From NCBI GenBank assembly GCA_003149915.1, contig QAMK01000019.1:46629-110628 (forward strand): a DNA stretch of 64,000 nt, written 5' to 3'. A program made the translations under genes and the position numbers. Shown here piece by piece: positions 33,481-42,945 of the stretch. The notes beneath the pieces are model-generated. The model did no database searches. It worked only from the letters and a program-made list of their open reading frames with translations, and was not told the DNA's origin. The stretch's first letter is position 1; every line of letters begins with the position of its first letter. Origin of the DNA: Bacillota bacterium. GTDB lineage: Bacteria; Bacillota_I; Bacilli_A; RF39; UBA660.

Positions 33481-34155
33481 AGAAATCGTTCCAATTGTCT
33501 TTTGAACTGGTTTGGTATTGGATTTATGATAATCAGGTTCCATCGGAATCACTCCTAAAATGGTTAATTTGTCCCAAATCGCTTCCTGTATGGTTGATCG
33601 GTTCCAAGTGGCTTCTTGTAGGGAAACATCGACTGGATTATGGTTCTGTTGAAAAAAATCTTGTAGTTCTGTCAAACCTTCTGGGTAAAAAATATCTTGC
33701 GTCGCTAACAGAATCTTGCCTAATTGTTCCGTACCGTTTGCTTGATTTACAATATCTCGAAACAGATATCCGGTAAGAGTAATTTTATAGATTTGATAAT
33801 CAGGAAAGTAGGGATATAGAGTAGATAATAACTGACAATAATAATTGAAGTAATCCCCATTTTTAACACTCTCGTACGTTTGGTAAAAATTTTGTATATC
33901 TTGCTCACTCTGATTTAAATGGTCTATTGTAGTTTGTACGCGAGTAGAATATACACCATGTTGGCCTTTCATAAAATGATAGTTTGGATATAACACATTT
34001 GCCCTTTGAAATAATAAGTAAGTGGTTTGTAGTTCGTTACTTTTTAGGTATTCTTTCGAATTTTCGTAAGTTCTAGTATCATTGACAGCGTACTCTCTAC
34101 CATATAATTCTCGGTATAAAGACAACAATCGTTTTTCCATTAAATTTAAACTCAT
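33454..34155 (-). CDS. hypothetical protein
   Basis: A 233-residue soluble protein. The block TTYLLFQRANVLYPNYHFMKGQHGVYSTRV loosely recalls the KLxYLLQ...GYxFxxxxxGPYS pattern of YwgA/SocA-like proteins, but too weakly to name it. A Pro/Lys-rich unstructured tail (about 205-233) overlaps the terminator. AGGAGG precedes the ATG. Confidence 0.6.
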   Translation of the reverse strand: MSLNLMEKRLLSLYRELYGREYAVNDTRTYENSKEYLKSNELQTTYLLFQRANVLYPNYHFMKGQHGVYSTRVQTTIDHLNQSEQDIQNFYQTYESVKNGDYFNYYCQLLSTLYPYFPDYQIYKITLTGYLFRDIVNQANGTEQLGKILLATQDIFYPEGLTELQDFFQQNHNPVDVSLQEATWNRSTIQEAIWDKLTILGVIPMEPDYHKSNTKPVQKTIGTISKKSVSQEN

Positions 34156-34274
34156 TCCAAAATCCTCCTAATTTCATTTTATTATACAGAGTAGAATTTT
34201 TCAATGAATTTAATAGAACTTGTTTTTATTGAATTTGTTGTCCTCTGTAAGGTGACAAGTTACAGCATCTATAT

Positions 34275-34303
34275 TTTATCGTGGTGTTTTGATATGGTAT
34301 AAT
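34275..34303 (+). promoter_or_regulatory. promoter of M3 peptidase gene
   Basis: TTTATC (34275-34280), 17 nt, extended -10 TGGTATAAT with TATAAT at 34298-34303. Confidence 0.6.
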
Positions 34304-34322
34304 AAAACGAGGAGGAAACGAT

Positions 34323-36056
34323 ATGAAAGAATTAGTTTGGAATTTAAAAGACATCTTTCGAGATGAGCATGAATTTGAAGAATCGTTTGAAGTAGTAAAG
34401 CAAAAGGTCACTCATTTAAAACAGTATCAAGAATCAAATTGGAGTGCTACTATTCTTTGGAAATTACTAGAAGAATATTGGGACATGAAAGAAAAATGCA
34501 ACTGTATTTTAATATACGGTTCATTTGGGTACTATAAGGATGTACAAAACCCAAGTATGATAGAGCAAAAAAGAAGAGTAGAGGAGTTCTCTAGTCAAAT
34601 TGATTGTGAAACAGATTGGATTCCCAAACAAATAGTAGAAATTGGTCAAGATGTAATTACCGATTGGATGTTACAACTTCCAAAGTTAGAAAAGTATCAT
34701 TTGTATTTTGACAATTTATTTCGAATGAAAAATCACTTGGTAAAGGATCCAAAAACGGAACATGAAAATCAAAACCGCATCAATCAGAAAATAACAGAAT
34801 ACACGAACCTAATTCATCATATGGAGTTTCCAAATATTCAAGTGGAAGGGAAAGAAATCACTTTAAATACGAGTAATATGAACAAGTACCTAAATTCTAG
34901 AAATCGTGATGTTCGGAAGAATGCATTTCTTTCTATCAATTCTTCTTATCATGAGAAATGTCAACAATATGTAGAAATTATGAATGAGATTTATAAGAAA
35001 CGAATCGAAAATGCTCATTTAGGAAACAATACGACCGTATTAGAAAGTGTATTGATGAAAGAAAAAATCGATGCTACGGTCATCGAAAACTTAATTCAAA
35101 CGATTCAAAAATCGCTACCATTATTGCAAAAATATATGAGTCTCAAGATGCAATATTTAGAAATAGAAGATCCACATCTATATGATGTTGGAGTCCCATT
35201 AGATAATAAAAATCAACATAAATATTCTTTGGAAGATGCCATTTTCATGATTCGGCAAGCATTAAAACCTGTTGGCCAAGAATATTTACAAATAGTGGAT
35301 CGATTGCTAGATGGGCATATTGATGCGACACTGGATCCAAAAAAACATCAATCGATTACGTTTTCATGGAACAGTTACTCATTCTTGAATTACAAGGAAT
35401 CATACGTCGATGTCAAAAATTTAATTCACGAATTGGGCCATATCGTAAACTATGAACTATCCCATCAAAATCAGCCATATTTATATGAAGACAGTACTAT
35501 TTTTGTAGGAGAAATTGCATCGATTAGCAATGAAATTTTCTTAAACCGTTATTTGTATCAAAATGCCAAAACGAAAGGAGAAAAAATCTTTTATCTAAGT
35601 AAAGAAATCGAAAATTATGTAACGAGTGTTTTTCGTCAAACCATGTATACAGAGTTTGAGATGGAATTGTATAAAATGGCTACAACAGATTCACTGACAA
35701 CAACGAAAGTTATAACACTATATTCTCAATTACAACAAAAATATTATGGGAAAGATATTTCCTACGATGAAGAGGCAAAATACGAATGGATGCGATTTGG
35801 ACACTTATTTAGATGGGCTTACTATCCTTATAAATATGCGACTGGATTGATGATGGCAGGCATTTTAGTAAATGGCATTTTAACAGGAACTATTTCTATA
35901 AAACAGTATATCCATTTCTTGAGTTCTGGTAGTAGTAAATACTCTTTAGATTTATTAAAAGACTTAAATATGGATATATTAGATATCTCTGTTATGGAAA
36001 AAGGGTTACAAATTTTAAAAGATGACGTAGAAGAGTTTGAAAAACTAGTAAAATAA
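34323..36056 (+). CDS. M3-family oligoendopeptidase (PepF-like)
   Basis: A zinc metallopeptidase of 577 residues that probably degrades intracellular peptides. HELGH (369-373) is the catalytic motif; the third ligand is in the downstream EIASISNEIFLN segment (Glu). The C-terminal GHLFRWAYYPYKYATG block is typical of PepF. The N-terminus (ELVWNLKDIFRDEHEFEESF) matches the usual opening. AGGAGGAAACGAT precedes the ATG. It is in an apparent operon with two following genes. Confidence 0.9.
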   Translation: MKELVWNLKDIFRDEHEFEESFEVVKQKVTHLKQYQESNWSATILWKLLEEYWDMKEKCNCILIYGSFGYYKDVQNPSMIEQKRRVEEFSSQIDCETDWIPKQIVEIGQDVITDWMLQLPKLEKYHLYFDNLFRMKNHLVKDPKTEHENQNRINQKITEYTNLIHHMEFPNIQVEGKEITLNTSNMNKYLNSRNRDVRKNAFLSINSSYHEKCQQYVEIMNEIYKKRIENAHLGNNTTVLESVLMKEKIDATVIENLIQTIQKSLPLLQKYMSLKMQYLEIEDPHLYDVGVPLDNKNQHKYSLEDAIFMIRQALKPVGQEYLQIVDRLLDGHIDATLDPKKHQSITFSWNSYSFLNYKESYVDVKNLIHELGHIVNYELSHQNQPYLYEDSTIFVGEIASISNEIFLNRYLYQNAKTKGEKIFYLSKEIENYVTSVFRQTMYTEFEMELYKMATTDSLTTTKVITLYSQLQQKYYGKDISYDEEAKYEWMRFGHLFRWAYYPYKYATGLMMAGILVNGILTGTISIKQYIHFLSSGSSKYSLDLLKDLNMDILDISVMEKGLQILKDDVEEFEKLVK

Positions 36057-36113
36057 AAGGAGATTATATGTTAAAATAAAATCATGCAACAAATGTAAGG
36101 CAGGTGGAATAAA

Positions 36114-36722
36114 ATGAATTTATCTAGAATCGTAGCAAAACAATTTGCAGGTTTTTCTACTGTAAAAGCATTTCCAAAAATGAACTTAGGAATGTTAGAA
36201 CAAGATGCCGAATGGATCAAATGGCTTACGTATTCACTCCTTCAAAGAAAAGAACAAGTAACGGAATTAAAACAGAAAGATATAGACCTTCTTTCTGCAA
36301 AAGAGTTAGAGTTCTTATTAAACTATGCGCAAGATGAAAAGATATTGACGTCTTTGAATCATGTGAGAAACTCGGTGGCATCTGCTGATGAAGCAATGGA
36401 AGTCTATGACTTTTTAAAAACCAATTCGATTGTGAGATTTATGGAACGTACGTTATCAAAGGAAGACTTGGAACTAGCTAAAGAATGGTTATATGTGGTA
36501 GAAGCAATGGATAAAGATGCCAAAGCGGAATACTTAAGAGAAAAACTAAGTCCAGGACAATATGAACAATTATCGATGGTGGATGCCTATGTAGTTCACA
36601 TTGCCTTATACCATGATATGGTAGAGTCAGCGAAACGTTGTGATAGAGAAATCAGAGCCAGAGTAAAAGAAAATAATGATATGGCATTTAGAAGTGGACG
36701 AAACGCAAGAAGGAAATATTAA
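36114..36722 (+). CDS. hypothetical protein
   Basis: A 202-residue helical, charged, soluble protein ending in a basic tail (RSGRNARRKY). GCAGGTGG precedes the ATG. I recognise no family. It is sandwiched between the peptidase and HD genes with short gaps. Confidence 0.65.
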   Translation: MNLSRIVAKQFAGFSTVKAFPKMNLGMLEQDAEWIKWLTYSLLQRKEQVTELKQKDIDLLSAKELEFLLNYAQDEKILTSLNHVRNSVASADEAMEVYDFLKTNSIVRFMERTLSKEDLELAKEWLYVVEAMDKDAKAEYLREKLSPGQYEQLSMVDAYVVHIALYHDMVESAKRCDREIRARVKENNDMAFRSGRNARRKY

Positions 36723-36724
36723 AA

Positions 36725-37738
36725 ATGATGACCGAGTATTTAAATCTTTTTGTTGACCGAGAGTACCCAGATTTTTTAAATCGTTACTTAATTACCAAAA
36801 CGATGAAACGGTTAAAGTATGTAACCCAGTTTTGTGGATGTGATTACACGAATCTTTATCAGCCTAAGTTTTTGTACACGAGATTTGATCATAGTTTGGT
36901 TGTAGCCCACATGACATGGCACTTTACTCACGATAAAAAAGAAACACTAGCAGCACTTCTACACGATATTGGAACACCTTGTTTTGCCCATACTATTGAC
37001 TTTTTATTAGGAGACTCCATAAATCAAGAAAGTTCAGAAGAGACACTCTCCGATGTAATTGCAAGAGATGAAGAATTAAAACGTTATTTAAAAGAGGATG
37101 ATATTCCAATAGAAGACTTATCCAATTTAGAACAATTTCCGATCTTGGAAAATCATTCGCCACGACTTTGTACAGATCGTTTAGATGGAGTTCTTCATAC
37201 TTGTTACATTTGGCTACATACGAATTCATTATCAGAAATTAAAGAAGTCTATGATGATATCATCGTCTTACAAAATGAAGATGGTAGGAAAGAACTCGGT
37301 TTTAAAAATTTAAAATATGCGAATTCATTTGCTAGAATGACGAGAACGTATGCAAAAGAATTACAAGGAAATCGTGATAAATATGTCATGAAATATATTT
37401 CGGAGGCATTAAAGAAAGTAGCAGAGCAGAATTTAATAACTCTTTCTGACCTATATCAAAAAAAGGAATCCGAAATTGTATCTATCTTGCGCGAACATAT
37501 TTCTTCTTGGTCGACATTTGAGCATGTAACGAACTTAACAAGTAGCAATGAAAAACCAAATCAATTTTTTGTATCTGTAGAATCTAAAAAAAGAAACGTA
37601 GTTCCCTTGGTGCAGAGAAAAACGACTAGTAAGAGAATTGATACATGTTCTAAGATAGCAAAAAAAATATATGACGATATCGCATCTTATCATGATGAGC
37701 AGTATGCTTATATTCCAAGTATTTCAAAGATTGGATGA
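36725..37738 (+). CDS. HD-domain hydrolase, dGTPase/SAMHD1-like
   Basis: A metal-dependent phosphohydrolase of 337 residues. The first metal His is in RFDHSLVVAH (H56), followed by LLHDIGTPCFAH (H80-D81) and a later Asp in RLDGVLH. The spacing and the FAH continuation are like dNTP triphosphohydrolases and related HD enzymes. The substrate is not certain. It begins 2 nt after the previous stop, and GAAGGAAA lies upstream. The C-terminal 100 residues have no feature I recognise. Confidence 0.8.
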   Translation: MMTEYLNLFVDREYPDFLNRYLITKTMKRLKYVTQFCGCDYTNLYQPKFLYTRFDHSLVVAHMTWHFTHDKKETLAALLHDIGTPCFAHTIDFLLGDSINQESSEETLSDVIARDEELKRYLKEDDIPIEDLSNLEQFPILENHSPRLCTDRLDGVLHTCYIWLHTNSLSEIKEVYDDIIVLQNEDGRKELGFKNLKYANSFARMTRTYAKELQGNRDKYVMKYISEALKKVAEQNLITLSDLYQKKESEIVSILREHISSWSTFEHVTNLTSSNEKPNQFFVSVESKKRNVVPLVQRKTTSKRIDTCSKIAKKIYDDIASYHDEQYAYIPSISKIG

Positions 37739-37763
37739 AAAACTCATCGAATCTTTTTCTTTT
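37729..37763 (+). terminator. intrinsic terminator after HD gene
   Basis: GATTGGATGA, loop AAAAC, TCATCGAATC (one mismatch), then TTTTTCTTTT. Confidence 0.75.
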
Positions 37764-37793
37764 GTATAAAAATTCTGACTGTAACTCAAAATA
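37764..37793 (+). promoter_or_regulatory. candidate forespore (SigG-like) promoter
   Basis: GTATA (37764-37768), 18 nt, CAAAATA (37787-37793). Same layout as the spoVAC promoter, with one mismatch in the -10. Confidence 0.45.
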
Positions 37794-37810
37794 AAAAAGG
37801 AGGAACGATT

Positions 37811-38248
37811 ATGGAAGAAAAATATGAATTGTTAGAACATGTGCATAAAGATGCTACGATGGCCGTGTACACCCTAAAGAAACTGATGACGGAACTAAAA
37901 GACAAAGATAATCACATCAAAGGGACATTAGAAGAAATTTTACATAAGTATGAAAAATACGCAACGGAAAGTAAAGAAATCTTAGAAAAGAACGGCATTC
38001 ATGCGGCAGAAGAAAATGGTATGGCCAAGATGATGTCTGCCATGGGAATTAAAAAAGAGGTAAATGACGACAATAGCGATGCATCGATGGCCAGCATGTT
38101 AATTCAAGGGATCTCAATGGGAAGTTTAGAAATGGAGAAAAAACGAAAAGACTATCATGGAAAAATGTCTAAAGAAAACGAAAAACTTGCGAAAAACTTT
38201 TGTACTTTTCAACAACATGCCATTAGTGAATTGAAAAAATATTTATAA
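37811..38248 (+). CDS. helical hypothetical protein, probably spore-associated
   Basis: A 145-residue all-helical protein with an early HKDATMAVYTLKKLM helix and a LIQGISMGSLEMEKK helix. The pattern resembles ferritin-like DUF2383-type four-helix proteins. A hydrophilic insert with Asn/Asp is in the middle. GGAGG precedes the ATG. The SigG-like promoter and the following coat genes point to a role in sporulation, which is inferred. Confidence 0.65.
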   Translation: MEEKYELLEHVHKDATMAVYTLKKLMTELKDKDNHIKGTLEEILHKYEKYATESKEILEKNGIHAAEENGMAKMMSAMGIKKEVNDDNSDASMASMLIQGISMGSLEMEKKRKDYHGKMSKENEKLAKNFCTFQQHAISELKKYL

Positions 38249-38251
38249 AGT

Positions 38252-38281
38252 GTATAAAAGAAGACAGATAATCTCATAATG
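38252..38281 (+). promoter_or_regulatory. candidate forespore (SigG-like) promoter
   Basis: GTATA (38252-38256), 18 nt, CATAATG (38275-38281), one mismatch from CATnnTA. Confidence 0.5.
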
Positions 38282-38301
38282 AAAAAGAAAGGATGAAAAA
38301 T

Positions 38302-38526
38302 ATGCAACAACAATATCAAGAAGTACCAAATGTAATTTCAGGAAAGGACTTGGATTATCTAAGTGATATGTTTAACTGGATGTATGAATCTTACAAAAAG
38401 ACGATGAATCAAATCCCAAGTGTACAAGATGAAGTGCTAAAAAATCATTTACAGAAATGTGCGACATTTTTTGACACAAATTTACAAAATGTGTTGACAA
38501 TTTTAGAAGGAGGACAAAATGAATAA
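38302..38526 (+). CDS. small spore coat-like protein
   Basis: A 74-residue helical protein with SGKDLDYLSDMFNWMYESYK, a block I associate with small clostridial spore-coat proteins encoded beside cotF. The ATG at 38302 lies 9 nt after AAAGG; the ATG at 38293 overlaps that site. It overlaps the next gene by 8 nt. Confidence 0.7.
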   Translation: MQQQYQEVPNVISGKDLDYLSDMFNWMYESYKKTMNQIPSVQDEVLKNHLQKCATFFDTNLQNVLTILEGGQNE

Positions 38527-38857
38527 TCAAACGATTTCGAATCCAAAAGTAGAAGTTTCAAAAGGAATGATGTTAAATGATAAAGATTATATGAACTGCT
38601 TGCTTTCTTCTTTAAAAGCACTCGTTAAAAACTATGCAGTTGCTTTGACAGAAGTCAGCAATGAAACGCTTTATCAAACATATAAACAAGTTTTTGATGG
38701 AATCAGTTCTTTGCAAAGAGAAACGTATGAATTGATGTTTCAAAGAGGCTGGTATCCAGTAGAATGTGCTCCAAAAGAAAAAATCGGCATGAAGTATAAT
38801 CAGTTCAATCAAGAATATACAGATTTACACACAACGAATCAAAGTACTGCCAACTAA
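38519..38857 (+). CDS. cotF: CotF-family spore coat protein
   Basis: A 112-residue protein with the coat_F layout: LNDKDYMNCLLSSLKALVKNYAVALTEVSN, then ETYELMFQRGWYPVE. This family is found in the Bacillus spore coat. GAAGGAGG precedes the ATG and it overlaps the previous gene, so both coat genes share the SigG-like promoter. A terminator follows. Confidence 0.85.
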   Translation: MNNQTISNPKVEVSKGMMLNDKDYMNCLLSSLKALVKNYAVALTEVSNETLYQTYKQVFDGISSLQRETYELMFQRGWYPVECAPKEKIGMKYNQFNQEYTDLHTTNQSTAN

Positions 38858-38875
38858 GTTGACAGTATTTTTTTT
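38845..38875 (+). terminator. intrinsic terminator after cotF-like gene
   Basis: TACTGCCAAC, TAA, GTTGACAGTA (one mismatch) then T8, overlapping the stop codon. Confidence 0.75.
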
Positions 38876-38933
38876 CTTTGCCTATCTTTTATCTATAAAG
38901 TGCGTTATAATGATGTAGAAGATAGGTGAGAAG

Positions 38934-41555
38934 ATGAAAGAAACATATCAAAAAACAATAGAAGAAATTTATAGTGAGTACCAAACAAATAAAGATGGAC
39001 TTTCTGATAAAGAAGCAGAAAGACGTCTTGGTTTATTTGGAAAAAATGTTTTAATTCAAAAGAACAAGAAAAGTAAATGGAAGATTTTCTTAAGTCAGTT
39101 TAAAAACATCATGGTAATTTTATTGCTGTTAGTTGGTGTCATGTCACTCGTCTATGCCATTTTTACATCGGGAGATTTTCTAGAGCCGATTGTGATTCTA
39201 GGTACGTCTTTAATCAACTGCTTGATGGGTTACTTTCAAGAGTCCAAAGCCGAGGACGCCCTAGAAAAACTGAAAAATTATTCTTCTGCTAAGGCTAAGG
39301 TAAAACGTGGTGGCGACATCACGGAAATCGATGCCAAGGACTTAGTTCGTGGTGATTACATCATTTTAGAAGCCGGCGATAAAATTCCTGCCGATGCTAG
39401 AATCGTCGAAAGTTACTTTGCCAAATGTGATGAGTCCATCTTAACGGGCGAAAGTATGAGTGTCGATAAAACCGAAGAGACGATTACGAAAAAGGCACTA
39501 ATTGCTGAGCGCACCGATATGGTATATTCTGGTACGATTTTAGTGGCTGGTAAAATTGAAGCTGTTGTTACCGATACGGGAATGAATACAGAACTAGGTA
39601 AAATTGCTTCTACTTTGGATAGCAAAGAAGAACCGATTACACCGTTACAAGTAAAAGTAAATAAAATCAGTACGTTTATCTCTTGTGTAGCAGCCATATT
39701 AGTAGCATTCGTATTATGTTACGGTCTCATTATGGATTACACGCTATTAAATGTCGTCATGCTTTGTATTTCCATGATTGTGGCGAGCGTTCCAGAGTGC
39801 TTACCAATTGCGATTACAGCAACGTTATCGATTGGTGTCTCTCAAATGGCAAAGAAGAAATCGATTGTTAGAAACCTAGCGGCCATCGAAACTTTGGGAG
39901 CAACGGAAGTCATCTGTACCGATAAGACAGGAACGTTAACGACGAACCAGATGGAAATCTTAAAAGTTTATACGAATGGCAATTTAATTCCACTAGAAGA
40001 TATCAAAAACTATCAAACGTTTATTAATATCATGTTATGTTGTAATAACTCGACGAAAGATGACGATGGTAAGTATCGTGGTGACGCCGTAGAAGTTGCA
40101 TTAAATCAATACTTAGAAAAACAGAAGATCGATGTCGAAACACTTCAAAAAAAGAAAAAACGCGTTTTAGAATTGCCGTTTGATTCGAAACGTAAGATGA
40201 TGAGTACGATTTATGAAGAGAATAATGGGAAAGTTATTTATACAAAAGGAAGTTTAGAATCCCTTCTTCCAAGATGCAAATCGGTTTTAATAGATGGTAA
40301 GATAAAACCGTTAACTGCTGAAATAAAAGCAGAGTACGAAGAAATGGAAACACAGTTATCACAAGAAGCTTTAAAAGTTCTAGCATTTGCAACGAAAGAA
40401 ATCACTCATGACAGAAAAGAAGAAGCAGAATATTTTAAAGAAGAATCCGATTTGATTTTAGTCGGCCTAACGGGCTTTAAAGATCCCGCTAGAAAAGATG
40501 TCAAAGCAGCCATTCAAGAATGTAAAGAAGCACACATTCGACCGATTATGATAACGGGAGATAATCTAGAGACAGCGTTATCGATTGGAAAAGAAGTAGG
40601 GATTTGCTCGTCGGATGACGAAGGAGTCAATGCCAGTGAACTAACGCACTTAAGCAAAGATGACTGGATAGAGTACGTCAATAAATATTCAGTTTTTGCA
40701 AGAGTAAGTCCAGAAGCGAAAGTTCAAATTGTAACAGCATTACAGCGAATGGGAAAAGTAGTTGCTATGACTGGTGACGGTGTAAACGATGCCCCAGCAA
40801 TGAAACTAGCTAACGTCGGTGTCGGCATGGGAAAATCTGGTACCGATGTAACCAAAAACGTTGCCGACATCATTTTGTTAGATGATAGTTACAGTACCAT
40901 CACGACAGCAGTATCAGAAGGCAGAAGAATTTACGATAATGTCATCATCAATGTATTGTATAATTTATCTTCAAACTTCACCGAAATTGTTATTATCTTA
41001 TTTGGTATGTTCATGGGTAGTAATATTATCTCAGCCCTACATGTTTTATATATCGACCTAGTGGCAGATACGATACCATCGATTGCACTCGCATTTGAAA
41101 AATCATCCAAAAATAACATGAAACGGAAACCAAATGGAATCAACCGACCAATATTTACCCAATTTTTTACGGCATTCTTAGTAACATCCGTCATTTTAGA
41201 AGCAGGAATCAGTCTATTGGTATATTTCTTATTTAAGAGTCAAGGCACAGAACTTGCTCAAACATTGGCCCTACTGAGTATCGTAATCAATGAATTTGTC
41301 TTTGCATACAACTGTAGATCATTAAAAGAGACAATTTTTGAACGCGGAATCTTTTCTAATAAACATCTAAACTTAGGTATTTTTGTACTTCTAGTCGTTC
41401 AGACCATCGTATTCTTTACCCCAATTGGTAAATTGTTCGGCTTAGTTATCGTAAAAGTATGGCAAGTAGCACTAGTAATTGGTATCAACATTCTAGCATT
41501 CTTGGTATTAGAAGGATTAAAACCAATTTTAGTTCGATTATTTAAAGATAGTTAA
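38934..41555 (+). CDS. P-type cation-transporting ATPase, Ca2+-ATPase-like
   Basis: The 873-residue P2-type pump has the layout of bacterial SERCA-like ATPases. The actuator motif is LTGES. Transmembrane helix 4 has VPECLP (287-291) where PEGLP is usual. The phosphorylation site is DKTGTLT (D330), and TGDGVNDAPA closes the hinge. About ten membrane helices are visible, four of them after residue 680. Substrate is most likely Ca2+; the Gly-to-Cys change beside the ion site (C289) could shift specificity. An -10 TATAAT is at 38906-38911 and AGGTGAG precedes the ATG. Confidence 0.92.
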   Translation: MKETYQKTIEEIYSEYQTNKDGLSDKEAERRLGLFGKNVLIQKNKKSKWKIFLSQFKNIMVILLLLVGVMSLVYAIFTSGDFLEPIVILGTSLINCLMGYFQESKAEDALEKLKNYSSAKAKVKRGGDITEIDAKDLVRGDYIILEAGDKIPADARIVESYFAKCDESILTGESMSVDKTEETITKKALIAERTDMVYSGTILVAGKIEAVVTDTGMNTELGKIASTLDSKEEPITPLQVKVNKISTFISCVAAILVAFVLCYGLIMDYTLLNVVMLCISMIVASVPECLPIAITATLSIGVSQMAKKKSIVRNLAAIETLGATEVICTDKTGTLTTNQMEILKVYTNGNLIPLEDIKNYQTFINIMLCCNNSTKDDDGKYRGDAVEVALNQYLEKQKIDVETLQKKKKRVLELPFDSKRKMMSTIYEENNGKVIYTKGSLESLLPRCKSVLIDGKIKPLTAEIKAEYEEMETQLSQEALKVLAFATKEITHDRKEEAEYFKEESDLILVGLTGFKDPARKDVKAAIQECKEAHIRPIMITGDNLETALSIGKEVGICSSDDEGVNASELTHLSKDDWIEYVNKYSVFARVSPEAKVQIVTALQRMGKVVAMTGDGVNDAPAMKLANVGVGMGKSGTDVTKNVADIILLDDSYSTITTAVSEGRRIYDNVIINVLYNLSSNFTEIVIILFGMFMGSNIISALHVLYIDLVADTIPSIALAFEKSSKNNMKRKPNGINRPIFTQFFTAFLVTSVILEAGISLLVYFLFKSQGTELAQTLALLSIVINEFVFAYNCRSLKETIFERGIFSNKHLNLGIFVLLVVQTIVFFTPIGKLFGLVIVKVWQVALVIGINILAFLVLEGLKPILVRLFKDS

Positions 41556-41580
41556 AAGAGTCAAAACGACTCTTTTTTTC
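41554..41580 (+). terminator. intrinsic terminator after ATPase gene
   Basis: AAAGAGTC, loop AAAAC, GACTCTTT with a T-tail. Confidence 0.85.
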
Positions 41581-41605
41581 ATACTTTATCATAGGGAGAT
41601 GAAAT

Positions 41606-42919
41606 ATGAAAAGAAACGTATCGATTATTATATTGACTTATAATCAGCTGGAGTGTACGAAAGCCTGTATCGAAAGTATCAGACAGTATACCAATCCCAA
41701 TTGCTATGAATTGATCATTGTAGATAATGCCTCAACTGACGGCACACCTGCTTGGTTAAAAGAACAGAAAAACATCATCTATCAGTTGAATTCCAAAAAT
41801 GAAGGTTTCCCCAAAGGATGCAACATTGGAATTTCCTTAGCAAATCCAGAAAATCATATTTTGTTATTGAACAACGATACGATTGTTACGACGAATTGGT
41901 TAGAAAATTTACAGAATGCTTTAGAAAGTGATGAGAAAATCGGTGCTGTAGGAGCCATGTCAAATCACAATGATAATCGTCAAGGGGCACCATTCACGTA
42001 CACTTCGGTAGAAGAAATGCAAAAACTCGCCAAACAAAACAACATAAAAACGAACGAAAAAGAGTTGGAAGACAAAGTATTTTTAATCGGATTTTGTCTG
42101 TTAATTAAAAATGAAGTAATGCATCAAATTGGTACTTTAGACGAAGGCTACAGTCCAGGATACATCGAAGATAATGACTTGTCGTTACGAATCCTCAAAC
42201 TTGGCTATCGCTTGGTATTATGTCATAACGTTTTTATTCATCATGAACTAGGAACGTCATTTCGGAAAGATTGGACAAAATTTTATCGCATCTTAAATAA
42301 AAATAGAAAATATTTTTATCAAAAATGGAAGTTTTCTGCTTTTGCATTCGATGAAGGAAAAAATTACTCCATGCCACTCATAACGGATGCTAAAAAAGTA
42401 TTAGAGATTTCTTCTGGTATCGGTGTGACAGCACTGATGCTTCGTTATCAGTTAAAAGATGTAAATGTTGTCGGTGTAGAGAAAGATGCCAATAAAAGAA
42501 AAATATGTGAGTTACTCATTCCAACGGTATCCAAACTAGATGACGTCAAAGAAGATGACTTTGATCTAATTTTAATTGGCGATACTTTAGAGAACGTTAA
42601 AAATCCTAAACGATATTTAAAAAAGATATCGAAAAAGTTAAAGTCTGGTGGAAAAATCATAGGCGAAATTCAAAACGTTGCCAGTATCACATCACTGCGT
42701 CATTTTCTAAATGACACCTGGTACGATAGTAAGAAAAGACTCTATACGATTTCAGATATCTGGAATTTGTTCTTATCGGAAGAATTCTATGACGGGAAAT
42801 ATTTTGGTTGGTGCAAACAACGTACAGAAGAAGAAAACCAAATCTTAGAACAGTTTCAAAAATATCCCTTCCGCAATTTAGAAATCACGACGTATGCATT
42901 TTCTTTCACAAAAAAATAA
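41606..42919 (+). CDS. glycosyltransferase 2 fused to a methyltransferase-like domain
   Basis: The 437-residue protein starts with a GT-A family 2 domain (about 1-235): VSIIILTYNQLE, ELIIVDNASTDGT, the NNDT metal motif (89-92) and ED-type acceptor region GYIEDNDLSLR. From about 262 a Rossmann methyltransferase-like domain follows: KVLEISSGIGVTALML, VVGVEKDA, DFDLILIGDTLENV, LKSGGKIIGEI. It may add and methylate a sugar on a surface polymer. The glycine-rich SAM loop is less canonical than usual (SSGIG). It is alone, with AGGGAGATG before the ATG and no other polysaccharide genes near. Confidence 0.85.
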   Translation: MKRNVSIIILTYNQLECTKACIESIRQYTNPNCYELIIVDNASTDGTPAWLKEQKNIIYQLNSKNEGFPKGCNIGISLANPENHILLLNNDTIVTTNWLENLQNALESDEKIGAVGAMSNHNDNRQGAPFTYTSVEEMQKLAKQNNIKTNEKELEDKVFLIGFCLLIKNEVMHQIGTLDEGYSPGYIEDNDLSLRILKLGYRLVLCHNVFIHHELGTSFRKDWTKFYRILNKNRKYFYQKWKFSAFAFDEGKNYSMPLITDAKKVLEISSGIGVTALMLRYQLKDVNVVGVEKDANKRKICELLIPTVSKLDDVKEDDFDLILIGDTLENVKNPKRYLKKISKKLKSGGKIIGEIQNVASITSLRHFLNDTWYDSKKRLYTISDIWNLFLSEEFYDGKYFGWCKQRTEEENQILEQFQKYPFRNLEITTYAFSFTKK

Positions 42920-42945
42920 CCTTACAGTTGTAAGATTATTTTTTA
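42913..42945. terminator. bidirectional terminator
   Basis: AAAATAACCTTAC, loop AGTT, GTAAGATTATTTT (one mismatch) between convergent genes. Confidence 0.78.
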
